Shown here piece by piece: positions 1 through 9,250 of a stretch of 64,000 nucleotides of DNA. Source of the DNA: a virus. Where the stretch lies: IMG/VR virus record IMGVR_UViG_3300031857_012457, positions 124,001 through 188,000 of that record, one strand, 5' to 3'. The translations under genes were made by a program, and so were the position numbers. The notes beneath the pieces were generated by a model. That model was not told the DNA's origin. It saw only the letters and a program-made list of their open reading frames with translations, and made no database searches. The first letter of the stretch is position 1; the number at the start of each line of letters is the position of its first letter.

Positions 1-4
1 TAAT

Positions 5-673
5 TTAGTTTTTTATTAATTCTGAATGATTCAACTCTCGTAACTTATTTTCTAATGCCAATTTACGTTCTAACAATGCTTCAATTGCATCGTAAGCACC
101 TTCAATATCAGTTTTTAAATCAGATTTTACTTTTTCAATGTCAATATCCCATTGCCATTTACTAAATGTACCATCTTCATTAACCATTTCAATTTGTTGC
201 GTTACACTATCCAACGCTTCTTCTAATTGTGATTTAGTATCTCTAACAAAATCCAATTTATTTAATGTTATTCTATAATCTTCATAAAAAGGCCAACTAC
301 CATCTTCTCGTAATGATTGTTCTATTTTCCTCATACAAGTTACACAATACCCAGTTCTAACAATTAATTTTTTATCTGCACTACTGTATTGTATTGTTCC
401 ACAATTTTCAGAAGAACAAGTTGTTATTTTTTTCAAATACTCTCTGGCATCATCTAATTTAGTGGCATTGATTTTGAAACCTTCTTTTTGTTCCCATTCG
501 ATACCATTTTCATCTACCCAAATTTCGCCAACTTCTCGTTTTGTTTCATCTGCCTTTTCATAACCAAACACATTTTGATTATCATCAGTTCTACCAAAAA
601 CCGTATCAATAATTAATTGACGGGATTTGTGTATGTGTTTATTTTTTTCGTCAAAACTTTTTCTTTTTGCCAT
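5..673 (-). CDS. Hypothetical protein with a CX4C/CX2C zinc-ribbon-like pattern
   Basis: A 222-residue protein of unknown function. The visible feature is a four-cysteine arrangement, C86/C91 and C110/C113 (CX4C, 18 residues, CX2C), of the type that often binds zinc. A charged, helix-rich C-terminal half (about residues 135-220) looks able to form a coiled coil. The N-terminus is very basic and lysine-rich, consistent with nucleic-acid contact but not proof of it. The start is the first ATG after a short AT-rich gap that follows the giant upstream gene. No Shine-Dalgarno sequence is present. Zinc binding is an inference from cysteine spacing only. Confidence 0.7.
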   Translation of the reverse strand: MAKRKSFDEKNKHIHKSRQLIIDTVFGRTDDNQNVFGYEKADETKREVGEIWVDENGIEWEQKEGFKINATKLDDAREYLKKITTCSSENCGTIQYSSADKKLIVRTGYCVTCMRKIEQSLREDGSWPFYEDYRITLNKLDFVRDTKSQLEEALDSVTQQIEMVNEDGTFSKWQWDIDIEKVKSDLKTDIEGAYDAIEALLERKLALENKLRELNHSELIKN

Positions 674-718
674 TTTTCTATATTGTTATAACCTATTTAT
701 TAATTATATATATTAAAA

Positions 719-3700
719 TTATTCGTAAAATATACCTAATATCTGATTTAGTGGTGCAAATGTGCCTGTAAGTTTGTATGTATTACCCTTATACACAAAC
801 ACTATACCTTCATTAGGAACTATCTTACCCTTACCACCAATACTAGCTAATCTACTTAATTCCATTTTTAATTTAGCTATTTTAGATACATCACCACTAC
901 CTCTTACTTTTTCCGCAGTAGATTCCAATCTGTTTTTCATATCGGCAACTGCTGCATTTGGATTTGCAGTTAAAACTGAACTCATAAACGAAAGAACATC
1001 GGCACCAACTCCCAAAAATATCTCTTCAAATTGTCTAACATTTTCTTTTTGTTGCTTTACTACATTTACTTTATCATTATCCATTGCCCACTTTTGAGCT
1101 TCCTTATCTACAATTGCATTTAAACGGAATGATTTATCACCAAACGCCCATCTCTTTATTAATGCATCTCTTTCAAATTTCTCTAATTTAACTTTTGATT
1201 TATCTATAAAATTAGACCACCATGCTTGATGATATTCGGAAACACCATCGTTGTTAGATAATTGAAATTCAGATTGTAATTTTTGTAATTTACTTAAATA
1301 CTTACCTTGCTTTGAACTCAAATTTTCATTTTTAGGAAGTTGTGTAACAGGAGGTCCTTGTATAGTATATTTAGATTGAACATCCGCATTCACTTGCTTA
1401 ATCATCCCTGCCAATTTAGTTGCTGCAGATTGGTCAGCAGAAACTGCTTTACCACTTTCATCATAACAAGTTGTGTTATGAAATACCAATAAAGCCTGTC
1501 CGTAAGGAATAACATTTACAGAAGTTGGCCATATTACTTCCAAATTCATAAAACAATGTCCTTCATTAAATATTTTCTTTCGTTGTGGTTCCGAAAGAGA
1601 TTGGATTGCCGCTGATAAATCTTTCATTGCAAAATTATATGCATCGGTTAATCCACCTCTACCACTAAATTTAGATGCAACATCTTCAATTCCCATTGCG
1701 TTTGCTCCACCATTTGCCAAATGTCCTTTGTTTCTTGCTGCAATCAATCTACCATTCTTCCAGCTAATTGCTAATGCCTGTCCATCGGTTTTTTCTCTTG
1801 TCAATTCTAACTCACCAGTCAATGCTCCTGTGATTATATTTTTTAAATCACCAAAAGTTAAATCCATATCATCAAATGGGTGAGACATGTGACCGTATGC
1901 ACCACCTTCAGTTAAAATCGTTTCATTTGTCTTTTTTTTTAAGTTTCTTTTTTGAAGAACTAATTTATTTAATTCTGAAAATAAATCAGCAATATCTTTA
2001 TCCAATTTTTTTTCATCAGCTGACATTGGGGATTCAATATCTACATTGGAATAAAGTTTTTTCTTTTTAGCAATTAAAGCATCTACTTTTTTAAGTAAAT
2101 CATTCTTTGCCGTATCTAAATCTTTTATTATATCTTCCGTTGATGATTCGTTTAGCTTAACCCCCGCATAATCTAATCTATATTCATAATACGCCTTTTT
2201 AATATCAGCAGGAATCTTTGAATTTTTAGTGAATATTTGGTCTACCATCTTACGAGTATCATTTGATGATAGATTCCATTTTAACTTATTTTTATCTAAT
2301 GTAAAGAAAGTATTTAAAGTAAAATCTATCTTACTCAACATTGGTTTCAAAATTTCATTTTCAAAAAATGAATCGTATTCCTTTCGCTGCTCTCTCTCTA
2401 AATAATTAAGAGCGAAGTTCCCATCATACAAATACGCTTTTAATGCTTTTCCAACCATCACCAACACATACTTTTTATCGTTAGGACCTAAATACTTTTC
2501 ATCGGAATTACCAATCACATATGTGTACTGATTACCTACCAAGTCCTTTAATTTTACTTCGTTTAATTTACCGGTATCCGTTTTAAAGAATGGACCTCTT
2601 CTTACACTTCTAAAATCTAAACTCATTTCGTTTCCAAAAATCTCTTTCGGTGCAAGTACTTTTACTCTAATAGTTCCATTTTTGTTATCTACACCTATTG
2701 TTTCAAAATCAATTTCGGAGTATTTTTTACCTTTAAATCCTAAATTTTTACCAGTAATAAACTTATGAACTTTACCACTACTAACTGCCTGTGCTTCACT
2801 TACAGGTTCATATCCATTATCTTCGGTATCTTTTATATTGGGTTGATGTCCTGGCTGTCTTTTTCTATTATCATCAAAATCTACAGTATCTAATTCAGCT
2901 GATTGCCCAATATCGTTCTTGTGATTGTTTGTAAAATCTTTTACGGCTTGAGATATAGATTCACCACGTGGTATTCTAAATGTTGTTGCCTTCTTACCAT
3001 TGATTGTAGGCATTCCGTGGTCATCTTTACCAATATCTTTAACGGTAACTCTTTTATTTTTAAACTTACCCATTAAAACCTCATCACCCTTATCAACATC
3101 TACATTAATATCTTCTTTGACAAAATCAGTTTCAACATATTCTACACTTGGTAAGTTTTTTATAGTATATTTTATAGTTCTTTCTTCCGCATCATCATCA
3201 CCAAATATAGCATCTGCTTTTGGAAAATCGGTTTGAGTGTATCCACCATTCGCATACCAGGATTCAGGTCTATCGGAATCTAATTTTCTTTTTTTACCTT
3301 TTTTAATAAATGAACCATCTGGAACATCTGCGGTATTTGCAGTTCCAACATTACTAACCTCTGTGTAAATTTGTTTGTTGATTCTACCATATTCTCTCAT
3401 AAGAATACCTGCTACGGCATGTGCTTGGTTTTCAACTGGCGAACCATCTGCCCCATCTTTAACTTCGTTTCGTATAAACCCCAACTCATCTTGTTTTCTA
3501 TGAACCATTTCATGTGCAAGTGTTCTCAATATATCCGCAGTTAATCTACCTTCAGTTGCAACATATATTGATTTACTAATCGGGTCATATCCACCCAACG
3601 ATGTTTTGGCTTCTGCAAATTTTCTACCACCAACTAAAGTTATTTTTGGAGTTTCTTTTAATTTTAATCGTTTAGTTGCAAACTCTACAAAATTTTGAAT

Positions 3701-5914
3701 AGATTGTTGTTTTGTTTCTGAAAGATTTTCTTTCATCAAATCCGAAGCATTAGCCATAGATTGATTTTTAGTTCCTTCTTTTTTATATCTAGCAATCGTT
3801 TGTATTAATTGTTCATCGGATAGTTTATAGTTTTGCATTATTTCTAATGTTTTTTCTATAAAGTTTGGTACAAATTTTTTCGTATCAAATCCTTCTTCTC
3901 CCTTTTTATTTTCAAATATACCAGCTACTCCCAATGCAATACCACCTGCAGAAGCTTGTGCCGCATTAGCACCTAAAGCTTCAAACGCAGAGTGTTTTAT
4001 TATGTCTTTAACTATGTAAGACCCCAAATGACCTCCACCAAATTTAGCTGCTATTTTTGCTCCGGCTGCTTGTGCAATACCACTAGCACTAGCACCTTTT
4101 GATGCTGCAGATATGCCACCCATTAAACCACCTGTCGTTGCAATTGAACCCATTATTATTGCGGAAGTTTTTACAAAATTTCCAAGACCCTTTTTTTGTT
4201 TTTGACTTTCATTCCAAGACTTTTCTGCTAATTCCCGTTGTTCTGGAGTTAAATCTTTTCTATATACAGGTTCTTTTTTTGTTTTTGGTTTTCCTAATAT
4301 AGTTTTAGCCTGTATAGGATTACCATTTTCATCTTTAATCGGATGTCCATGCTTATCTTCTTTGTAAACAGGAACATCTTTCATTTTAGGTTTTACTTTT
4401 CCTTGAAAATCTAGTTTACGAGTTGTTGAATCTGGTTCTGTAAAATCATCCCAATGTTTAGTTTTACCTTCTGAATCTTTAACAGCCCCAAATCTTCCAG
4501 TAGTTGCCAATGATTTTATAGCACTAGCAGTTCCCACCAGCATTTCTTTGTTATGCTTGAATGTATGCATAATACCATGCCCTACATACGATGCTGCTTT
4601 TTTTAGTATATTCATAGCCCCTTTTCTTTCTTCAGATTGTGGGTTATTTGCTTTATCAATTGATTCGTTATCTCCTTTTGATAAACCTTTTCTGGCATCA
4701 GTTACTTGTTGACTTGTTTCCGCATCTTTCTTTTCTTTATCAGATTTTTCAGCAGACGCTTTTAATTCAGAACCACTTAATTTTTGAGGTGATGTAGGCG
4801 GTGGCGGAGGTGGTGGTGGTGGCGGTTTTGGGACACCTTGTTTTTGTTTCGTTGCATCCACCTTACCTTGTGCAGTAGCTCCCTTATTTACAGGTTGTCC
4901 AGGTTGTGATGGTTTTGGTTGATTTGCAGGTGCATCCGATGGTCCCTGTGCCATTCCTTTTTTCTTAACTGCATCAGCTTCAGCAGGAGTTAGGGTTCTG
5001 ATTTTACCATCTTCAGATTTATGACTCGCAGGTTGTCCTTCTTTACCATAGTATCCACCACCCAAATGTTTCAATCCCATTTTTTCGGCTTCGGATTCTT
5101 CTTTGAAATATGTTCTGGTAAATTCTTCGAACATTTCTTCCATTGCAACTCTACCAATTATTTCTGCAATTGGATTATATAATTCGTCCGTTGGATGTTC
5201 AATTTGATGTCGAGTAGGATGTGGTTCGGGTCTCATTTCATACGATGGCTTCGTATTATTAGTCTCATCTACTGAACCCGTTGGTGCTCCATTAATATAT
5301 CCTCCTGGAAGATTTAATCCAGTTCCTATACCGCCTGGAAACCCATTTTCATTTAATTTACCTGTTATCATACCGAATACCTCTTTATCAAATTTTGGAT
5401 ATGCTTTTAAAAATCCCTTTTTCTTTTCATCATCACTTCCCTTACCTAACCAATTACGAACATCTGTTCCACTAATTGGGTTTGGTTCGGCGGGAACGGC
5501 ATATACATATCCAATTTCATCGTATCCGTATCCAGCTTTTTCGTTATATGGTTTAAAGTATTTACCCGCTAATCTATCTGCATCCTTTTCTCCAACTGCT
5601 GCTACATACGCAGTAGTTTTACCATCAAATTGAGATAATATTTCTTTTGGAGCATACGGATTACGAACTTGAACTATCTTATCTTCCGGTATTCCAAACA
5701 TTGTAGTAATTATTTTCACCTTCTCATTAAAATTAAAAGGAGATTTAGGACCTGATGTATCATTGGATGTTCCAATATATACATTTGATTTTCCAAATTT
5801 TTGAGCAAGCTTTAAATAAGAAACATAATGTCCCTTATGGAATGGTTGAAAACGACCTGAATATACTACTATGGTCCTTTTTACTATCGGTTTATCTTTT
5901 TCGTTCAAATTCAT
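719..5914 (-). CDS. Giant multidomain protein: NMNAT-like nucleotidyltransferase, HExxH peptidase-like segment, KxDG ligase-like domain
   Basis: A 1731-residue protein. The N-terminus is a nicotinamide-nucleotide-adenylyltransferase-type domain, with GRFQPFHKGH at about residues 20-29 and ISGTDVR near 147-153. These match the HxGH and SxTxxR nucleotide-binding motifs of the cytidylyltransferase superfamily. A low-complexity linker with a ten-proline run lies near 361-375. Ala/Gly-rich hydrophobic stretches at about 585-670 could contact membrane. A zinc-metallopeptidase signature HEMVH sits at H801-H805. The C-terminus has the covalent nucleotidyltransferase (ligase) signature KTDG with K1375, then a FMNLEVI motif-III-like segment, NEGIVF (motif IV) and YKLTG (motif V) close to the end. 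NAD synthesis, self-processing and RNA or DNA end joining are possible roles, but none is proven. The domain combination is not one I recognise. The start is the only ATG before the nucleotide-binding motif. Confidence 0.85.
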   Translation of the reverse strand: MNLNEKDKPIVKRTIVVYSGRFQPFHKGHYVSYLKLAQKFGKSNVYIGTSNDTSGPKSPFNFNEKVKIITTMFGIPEDKIVQVRNPYAPKEILSQFDGKTTAYVAAVGEKDADRLAGKYFKPYNEKAGYGYDEIGYVYAVPAEPNPISGTDVRNWLGKGSDDEKKKGFLKAYPKFDKEVFGMITGKLNENGFPGGIGTGLNLPGGYINGAPTGSVDETNNTKPSYEMRPEPHPTRHQIEHPTDELYNPIAEIIGRVAMEEMFEEFTRTYFKEESEAEKMGLKHLGGGYYGKEGQPASHKSEDGKIRTLTPAEADAVKKKGMAQGPSDAPANQPKPSQPGQPVNKGATAQGKVDATKQKQGVPKPPPPPPPPPPTSPQKLSGSELKASAEKSDKEKKDAETSQQVTDARKGLSKGDNESIDKANNPQSEERKGAMNILKKAASYVGHGIMHTFKHNKEMLVGTASAIKSLATTGRFGAVKDSEGKTKHWDDFTEPDSTTRKLDFQGKVKPKMKDVPVYKEDKHGHPIKDENGNPIQAKTILGKPKTKKEPVYRKDLTPEQRELAEKSWNESQKQKKGLGNFVKTSAIIMGSIATTGGLMGGISAASKGASASGIAQAAGAKIAAKFGGGHLGSYIVKDIIKHSAFEALGANAAQASAGGIALGVAGIFENKKGEEGFDTKKFVPNFIEKTLEIMQNYKLSDEQLIQTIARYKKEGTKNQSMANASDLMKENLSETKQQSIQNFVEFATKRLKLKETPKITLVGGRKFAEAKTSLGGYDPISKSIYVATEGRLTADILRTLAHEMVHRKQDELGFIRNEVKDGADGSPVENQAHAVAGILMREYGRINKQIYTEVSNVGTANTADVPDGSFIKKGKKRKLDSDRPESWYANGGYTQTDFPKADAIFGDDDAEERTIKYTIKNLPSVEYVETDFVKEDINVDVDKGDEVLMGKFKNKRVTVKDIGKDDHGMPTINGKKATTFRIPRGESISQAVKDFTNNHKNDIGQSAELDTVDFDDNRKRQPGHQPNIKDTEDNGYEPVSEAQAVSSGKVHKFITGKNLGFKGKKYSEIDFETIGVDNKNGTIRVKVLAPKEIFGNEMSLDFRSVRRGPFFKTDTGKLNEVKLKDLVGNQYTYVIGNSDEKYLGPNDKKYVLVMVGKALKAYLYDGNFALNYLEREQRKEYDSFFENEILKPMLSKIDFTLNTFFTLDKNKLKWNLSSNDTRKMVDQIFTKNSKIPADIKKAYYEYRLDYAGVKLNESSTEDIIKDLDTAKNDLLKKVDALIAKKKKLYSNVDIESPMSADEKKLDKDIADLFSELNKLVLQKRNLKKKTNETILTEGGAYGHMSHPFDDMDLTFGDLKNIITGALTGELELTREKTDGQALAISWKNGRLIAARNKGHLANGGANAMGIEDVASKFSGRGGLTDAYNFAMKDLSAAIQSLSEPQRKKIFNEGHCFMNLEVIWPTSVNVIPYGQALLVFHNTTCYDESGKAVSADQSAATKLAGMIKQVNADVQSKYTIQGPPVTQLPKNENLSSKQGKYLSKLQKLQSEFQLSNNDGVSEYHQAWWSNFIDKSKVKLEKFERDALIKRWAFGDKSFRLNAIVDKEAQKWAMDNDKVNVVKQQKENVRQFEEIFLGVGADVLSFMSSVLTANPNAAVADMKNRLESTAEKVRGSGDVSKIAKLKMELSRLASIGGKGKIVPNEGIVFVYKGNTYKLTGTFAPLNQILGIFYE

Positions 5915-5917
5915 ACA

Positions 5918-5927
5918 TATAAATATA
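5918..5927 (-). promoter_or_regulatory. Candidate late-promoter motif TATATTTATA before the giant gene
   Basis: Read on the minus strand this is TATATTTATA, identical to motifs before four other blocks in the window. It lies in the 14-base gap between two genes and only 3 bases before the ATG. Any transcript initiated from it would be nearly leaderless, which weakens the promoter reading at this site. Confidence 0.3.
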
Positions 5928-5928
5928 A

Positions 5929-7371
5929 TTAAATGAGAGTCTTATTAAAAGATAGTAAAAATTTTAATACTAATTGCATTTCGGCATTGTTTTTTATATC
6001 TCCAAATGAAGCTTTACCATATTTTAAAAACAAACTTTGATTATAAATACATATTTCTTTTACATTGTTTAAAAACTCATCTTTTTCTTCTTTTGTTTTA
6101 TTTGAAAATTTAGTAATTTCTTGCTGAATCAATCGTAGTCTAGAAAAATCATCACACTCCATATCATAACTCTCATCAATATAAGGATGAAATGTTTTAA
6201 ATCCAAATCTATTTTGTAAGTATTCTAATGATTTTGCAGGTCCTGCTAATATAAATGGTTGACAATGCCCAATTGGTTTCCATATTTTTTCTGAAAGATA
6301 TCCTGTTGGGAAATTTACAAATATATCATCAACTCCTTTTGATTGGAAAAATACCGATTCGGTTACAATGCTTACATACGAGTTTAGATAGATATTTTTA
6401 TCTTCAAACCCAAACCCCGCTATTTTAGTTAAATCATTTATATCCAATACAGAAGATGTTTCTTCGATTAATTTACCAAATTCTTCATTTCTGTCATGCA
6501 CATACATTTCTTCCACTGCATTTTTTGAATAAAATCTTTTATCCCAAGATACTAAACTTTTATCCAATCCTAATTTATGCAAATGACTCAATAATAATAA
6601 TCTATGTAATTTCCAATGTCTCGACAACAATAAAAAATCTTTTTTATCTTTTCCAATACTTTCTTCAAATTCTTCACAAGTTGCAACGGTAGATATGCCA
6701 GATTTAATAGCTCCTACCTGTGGTTCGTTTGAGTTCTCACCCCAATAACGAAAATCTGGATTATTTATTATATTATTAAATTCTTGAGATTTGGCAACCA
6801 TATTTAATGCATAATCGGCTACATTGTATTTCAATCCTAGCTTTTTAAGATTATTTTTTAATTTAAAATCTGCAAATAAAAAATAAACTTTTTCTTCAGG
6901 TATTTCTTTATCACGAATATTTTTAATTAATCTTTCAAAGTTTTCTATTGTAACACCTTCACCACCATCTATTGTATAATGAAAAAATAATTTACCATTA
7001 CCATTTTTTATTTCATCAATTGCTACTTTTGACATGAAATTTAGGGCAAATTCATGTATTGGGTGATTTCCAAAAAATTGATTTAAATTGCCAAATGGCT
7101 CTACAATGTAAAACCAATCATAATTAATACCGTTTCTTCTATCTTCTTTTATTTGATAAATTGATTTTTTTTCAACACATCTTTCAAAATAATTACTATT
7201 GTATACTGCCCAATCACAATTCCATCTTTTAGAAAAAAAGGCACCTGAATTTGAAAAGTCAAAATCAGATGCGTTATGTATTGTATTTATATATTTTGGA
7301 TTCATACAATTAGGCAATTCACCATTGTATGTTATTATATCATACCCAAATATTAATTTTTTATCGCTCAT
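5929..7371 (-). CDS. Putative glycosyltransferase of the SEKIxKP family, copy 1
   Basis: A 480-residue protein. Its C-terminal third carries LSEKIWKPIGHCQPFILAG (about residues 355-375), followed by GFKTFHPYIDESYD. The same pattern recurs in three other proteins of this window. Its layout, E-K plus a hydrophobic P-I/F-L-x-G strand and a later acidic motif, resembles the donor-binding C-terminal part of GT-B enzymes such as GT10 fucosyltransferases. That link is by pattern only. It is the last gene of the glycan island in transcription order, just after a small ORF. The upstream region holds a near-match to the TATATTTATA motif. Substrate unknown. Confidence 0.55.
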   Translation of the reverse strand: MSDKKLIFGYDIITYNGELPNCMNPKYINTIHNASDFDFSNSGAFFSKRWNCDWAVYNSNYFERCVEKKSIYQIKEDRRNGINYDWFYIVEPFGNLNQFFGNHPIHEFALNFMSKVAIDEIKNGNGKLFFHYTIDGGEGVTIENFERLIKNIRDKEIPEEKVYFLFADFKLKNNLKKLGLKYNVADYALNMVAKSQEFNNIINNPDFRYWGENSNEPQVGAIKSGISTVATCEEFEESIGKDKKDFLLLSRHWKLHRLLLLSHLHKLGLDKSLVSWDKRFYSKNAVEEMYVHDRNEEFGKLIEETSSVLDINDLTKIAGFGFEDKNIYLNSYVSIVTESVFFQSKGVDDIFVNFPTGYLSEKIWKPIGHCQPFILAGPAKSLEYLQNRFGFKTFHPYIDESYDMECDDFSRLRLIQQEITKFSNKTKEEKDEFLNNVKEICIYNQSLFLKYGKASFGDIKNNAEMQLVLKFLLSFNKTLI

Positions 7372-7447
7372 TGATTTACATATAAATTATAACTATATTA
7401 TGATTTTATATCACTTTTCTAAATATGGTGCATATAATTCCCATATC

Positions 7448-7573
7448 TTAAAATGATTTGTAAACAAATGGGTCTCTTTTTTTAAGTTCTTCTAATTTTT
7501 TCTTAATTTTTTTCTTTGTTTGGTATGCCTGATACCATTTTACAAAGAATGAAATGATAGGTAAATTTTTCAT
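7448..7573 (-). CDS. Small basic protein, 41 residues
   Basis: An ATG-initiated 41-residue ORF filling most of the gap between the thiamine-enzyme half gene and the glycosyltransferase-like gene downstream. It has a hydrophobic start (NLPIISFFVKWY) followed by a strongly basic helix (KKKIKKKLEELKKRDP), so it could be a peripheral membrane or nucleic-acid-binding peptide. It lies on the coding strand, in line with its neighbours, and its composition is protein-like. Translation is unproven. Confidence 0.5.
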   Translation of the reverse strand: MKNLPIISFFVKWYQAYQTKKKIKKKLEELKKRDPFVYKSF

Positions 7574-7578
7574 ATTAG

Positions 7579-8121
7579 TTAGTTTTCGTAGTATAATGCA
7601 GGCCATTCAACAATAATATGAACCCCTCCTTCATTATACGCATTTGTGTATATCTTATAAATATCGTTTGGATTTTTTAATTCCCAAATTTTTGTAAATT
7701 GTAATATAGATTTGAATTCTTGTGTATAATCGTTTCTATGTTGAATGCCTGGGTCTAATGGATTGGTGCTTCCTACACCTACTCTAATTATAATATTTGC
7801 ATTTTTACCAGTCATGTTTTCAAACTTATCAGCATGATTTATTAACTGATTTGCCGCAGATACTAAAAAATCCCATCGTGGATAGAATGATATAACGGTT
7901 TTTCCTGTAATTGCCAATCCTAAACTGATTCCCATTTGAGTTTCTTCCATAACAGGTAGCTCAATCATTTTTTCTTTTGGTACTTCCGTTAAGGTTGTAC
8001 TCATTGGATTTCCAGCATAAACTATTTGTTGTCCAATGAAGATTGTATCTTCTTTTTGGGCAAGAAATGTCATTGCTTTGGATAATTCATCTTTATACGG
8101 AGATGTTTGTGGAGTACTCAT
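7579..8121 (-). CDS. Pyrimidine-binding half of a split thiamine-diphosphate enzyme (E1 beta / transketolase central domain-like)
   Basis: A 180-residue protein with the fold pattern of the Pyr domain of transketolase and 2-oxoacid dehydrogenase E1 beta. E59, in the context PVMEETQMGISLGLAITG, sits where these enzymes place the glutamate that activates the thiamine aminopyrimidine ring (glutamate plus five residues to glycine). SFYPRWDFL and the following helix also fit. It lacks the C-terminal transketolase domain of full E1 beta (normally about 325 residues). The matching ThDP/phosphate-binding half is encoded about 9 kb upstream in the same transcription direction. Such minimal two-chain enzymes occur among sulfopyruvate decarboxylases and transketolase-like proteins. 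Likely role: two-carbon transfer or decarboxylation in making an unusual sugar. Confidence 0.75.
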   Translation of the reverse strand: MSTPQTSPYKDELSKAMTFLAQKEDTIFIGQQIVYAGNPMSTTLTEVPKEKMIELPVMEETQMGISLGLAITGKTVISFYPRWDFLVSAANQLINHADKFENMTGKNANIIIRVGVGSTNPLDPGIQHRNDYTQEFKSILQFTKIWELKNPNDIYKIYTNAYNEGGVHIIVEWPALYYEN

Positions 8122-8122
8122 A

Positions 8123-9250
8123 TTATTTGTTTAAATGATTAAAATTATGACCTATGCAAATCTTATCGTTTACAAGGGTATGATTATTTATTTTATTTAG
8201 TTCTTCTAAAAATTCAGGAAACAATTCATGCTCTTCATTAAATACCTGTAATTCTTTTAATGTATCCGAATCATAGGTTCCCCAATCTACTAATTGTCTA
8301 TAATTTATGTCCAAATGAAATGTTGAATCTTTAAATATATTGGTTACTAATTCATAAAACGCAAACATTTCTTTGTAATTGTGTTTACTCACAACCATAG
8401 AAACAATAAACCATCCTATTGTATCAACAGTTGATAAAAACTTTAGATTTTTAATTAACCTATCCCAATTACCATTTAATCTCGTTTTATTTTCATAGGT
8501 ATCTTTTGTAGCAGCATCTATACTAACTTCAATTGTTTTGATGTAAGGACTTGCTTTCATTTGATTCCACAATTTTTCATCTAATAAATTACCATTTGTA
8601 ATTATTTGCAATTGTTCTAAATTAGGATATTTAGATATGTCAAAATTTATTAAATAATCTCTATAAATTTTTGAATAAAATGGGTCTCCACTACCTGTTA
8701 TCATAATTCTTTTTAGATTACTCGCAAAGTTATCTTCTATAGATTTTAGTAAATGTAGTTTTGCGTTATGTTGTGGTGATTCTAAATTATCATTTGGAAT
8801 TAGAGATATTCTACAAGATGGGCATTTTAAATTGCAACTTCTATCAAACCCAAATAAAATTTCTTCTGGTGAAGTTTTAAAATTTACAATATCTTCTTCT
8901 GTGTGGATATTGTATACTTCTCTAAATTCTTCAATTTTCCTAAAAAAATATGGGGTTCTATCAGTATTTATTAGTTCATTTAATCTTGGACATATCGTAT
9001 GGTCGCAATATTTATAGCTACCGTCTAAAACGGATTTACGAATATTTTGTGCCCGTACTGATGTCCAATTTCTCATTACATCATCGGTTTCATCTACTGG
9101 AAACCAATTTTCATTTCCATTAGAATCTACTCTGATATTGTGTGGTGCCCAAGATGGGCAACACACAAATTGAGATACAGTTTGTACATCGGAATACATA
9201 AATGGCATTTCACAAACGTATTTTTTAAGTATCTCTTTTTTATCATTCAT
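8123..9250 (-). CDS. Radical SAM protein with an N-terminal cysteine-rich segment
   Basis: A 375-residue protein. CNLKCPSC at C139/C143/C146 is the CxxxCxxC 4Fe-4S motif of radical SAM enzymes, followed by a GSGDPF segment in the SAM-binding GGE position and a (beta/alpha) barrel-like tail. Before the barrel, C30, C31, C82 and C87 (CCPSWAP and KYCDHTICP) look like a relocated auxiliary cluster region of the SPASM/twitch type. It overlaps the next upstream SDR gene by one base (TAATG), implying translational coupling. Placement among sugar genes suggests a radical modification of a sugar, a lipid-linked glycan or a peptide side chain. The substrate cannot be told from sequence. Confidence 0.8.
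   Translation of the reverse strand: MNDKKEILKKYVCEMPFMYSDVQTVSQFVCCPSWAPHNIRVDSNGNENWFPVDETDDVMRNWTSVRAQNIRKSVLDGSYKYCDHTICPRLNELINTDRTPYFFRKIEEFREVYNIHTEEDIVNFKTSPEEILFGFDRSCNLKCPSCRISLIPNDNLESPQHNAKLHLLKSIEDNFASNLKRIMITGSGDPFYSKIYRDYLINFDISKYPNLEQLQIITNGNLLDEKLWNQMKASPYIKTIEVSIDAATKDTYENKTRLNGNWDRLIKNLKFLSTVDTIGWFIVSMVVSKHNYKEMFAFYELVTNIFKDSTFHLDINYRQLVDWGTYDSDTLKELQVFNEEHELFPEFLEELNKINNHTLVNDKICIGHNFNHLNK

Noticed and set aside
5200-5914. N-terminal domain of the giant protein as a separate gene
   Set aside because: The frame is open from the ATG through the linker and all later domains, with no intervening stop or gap.
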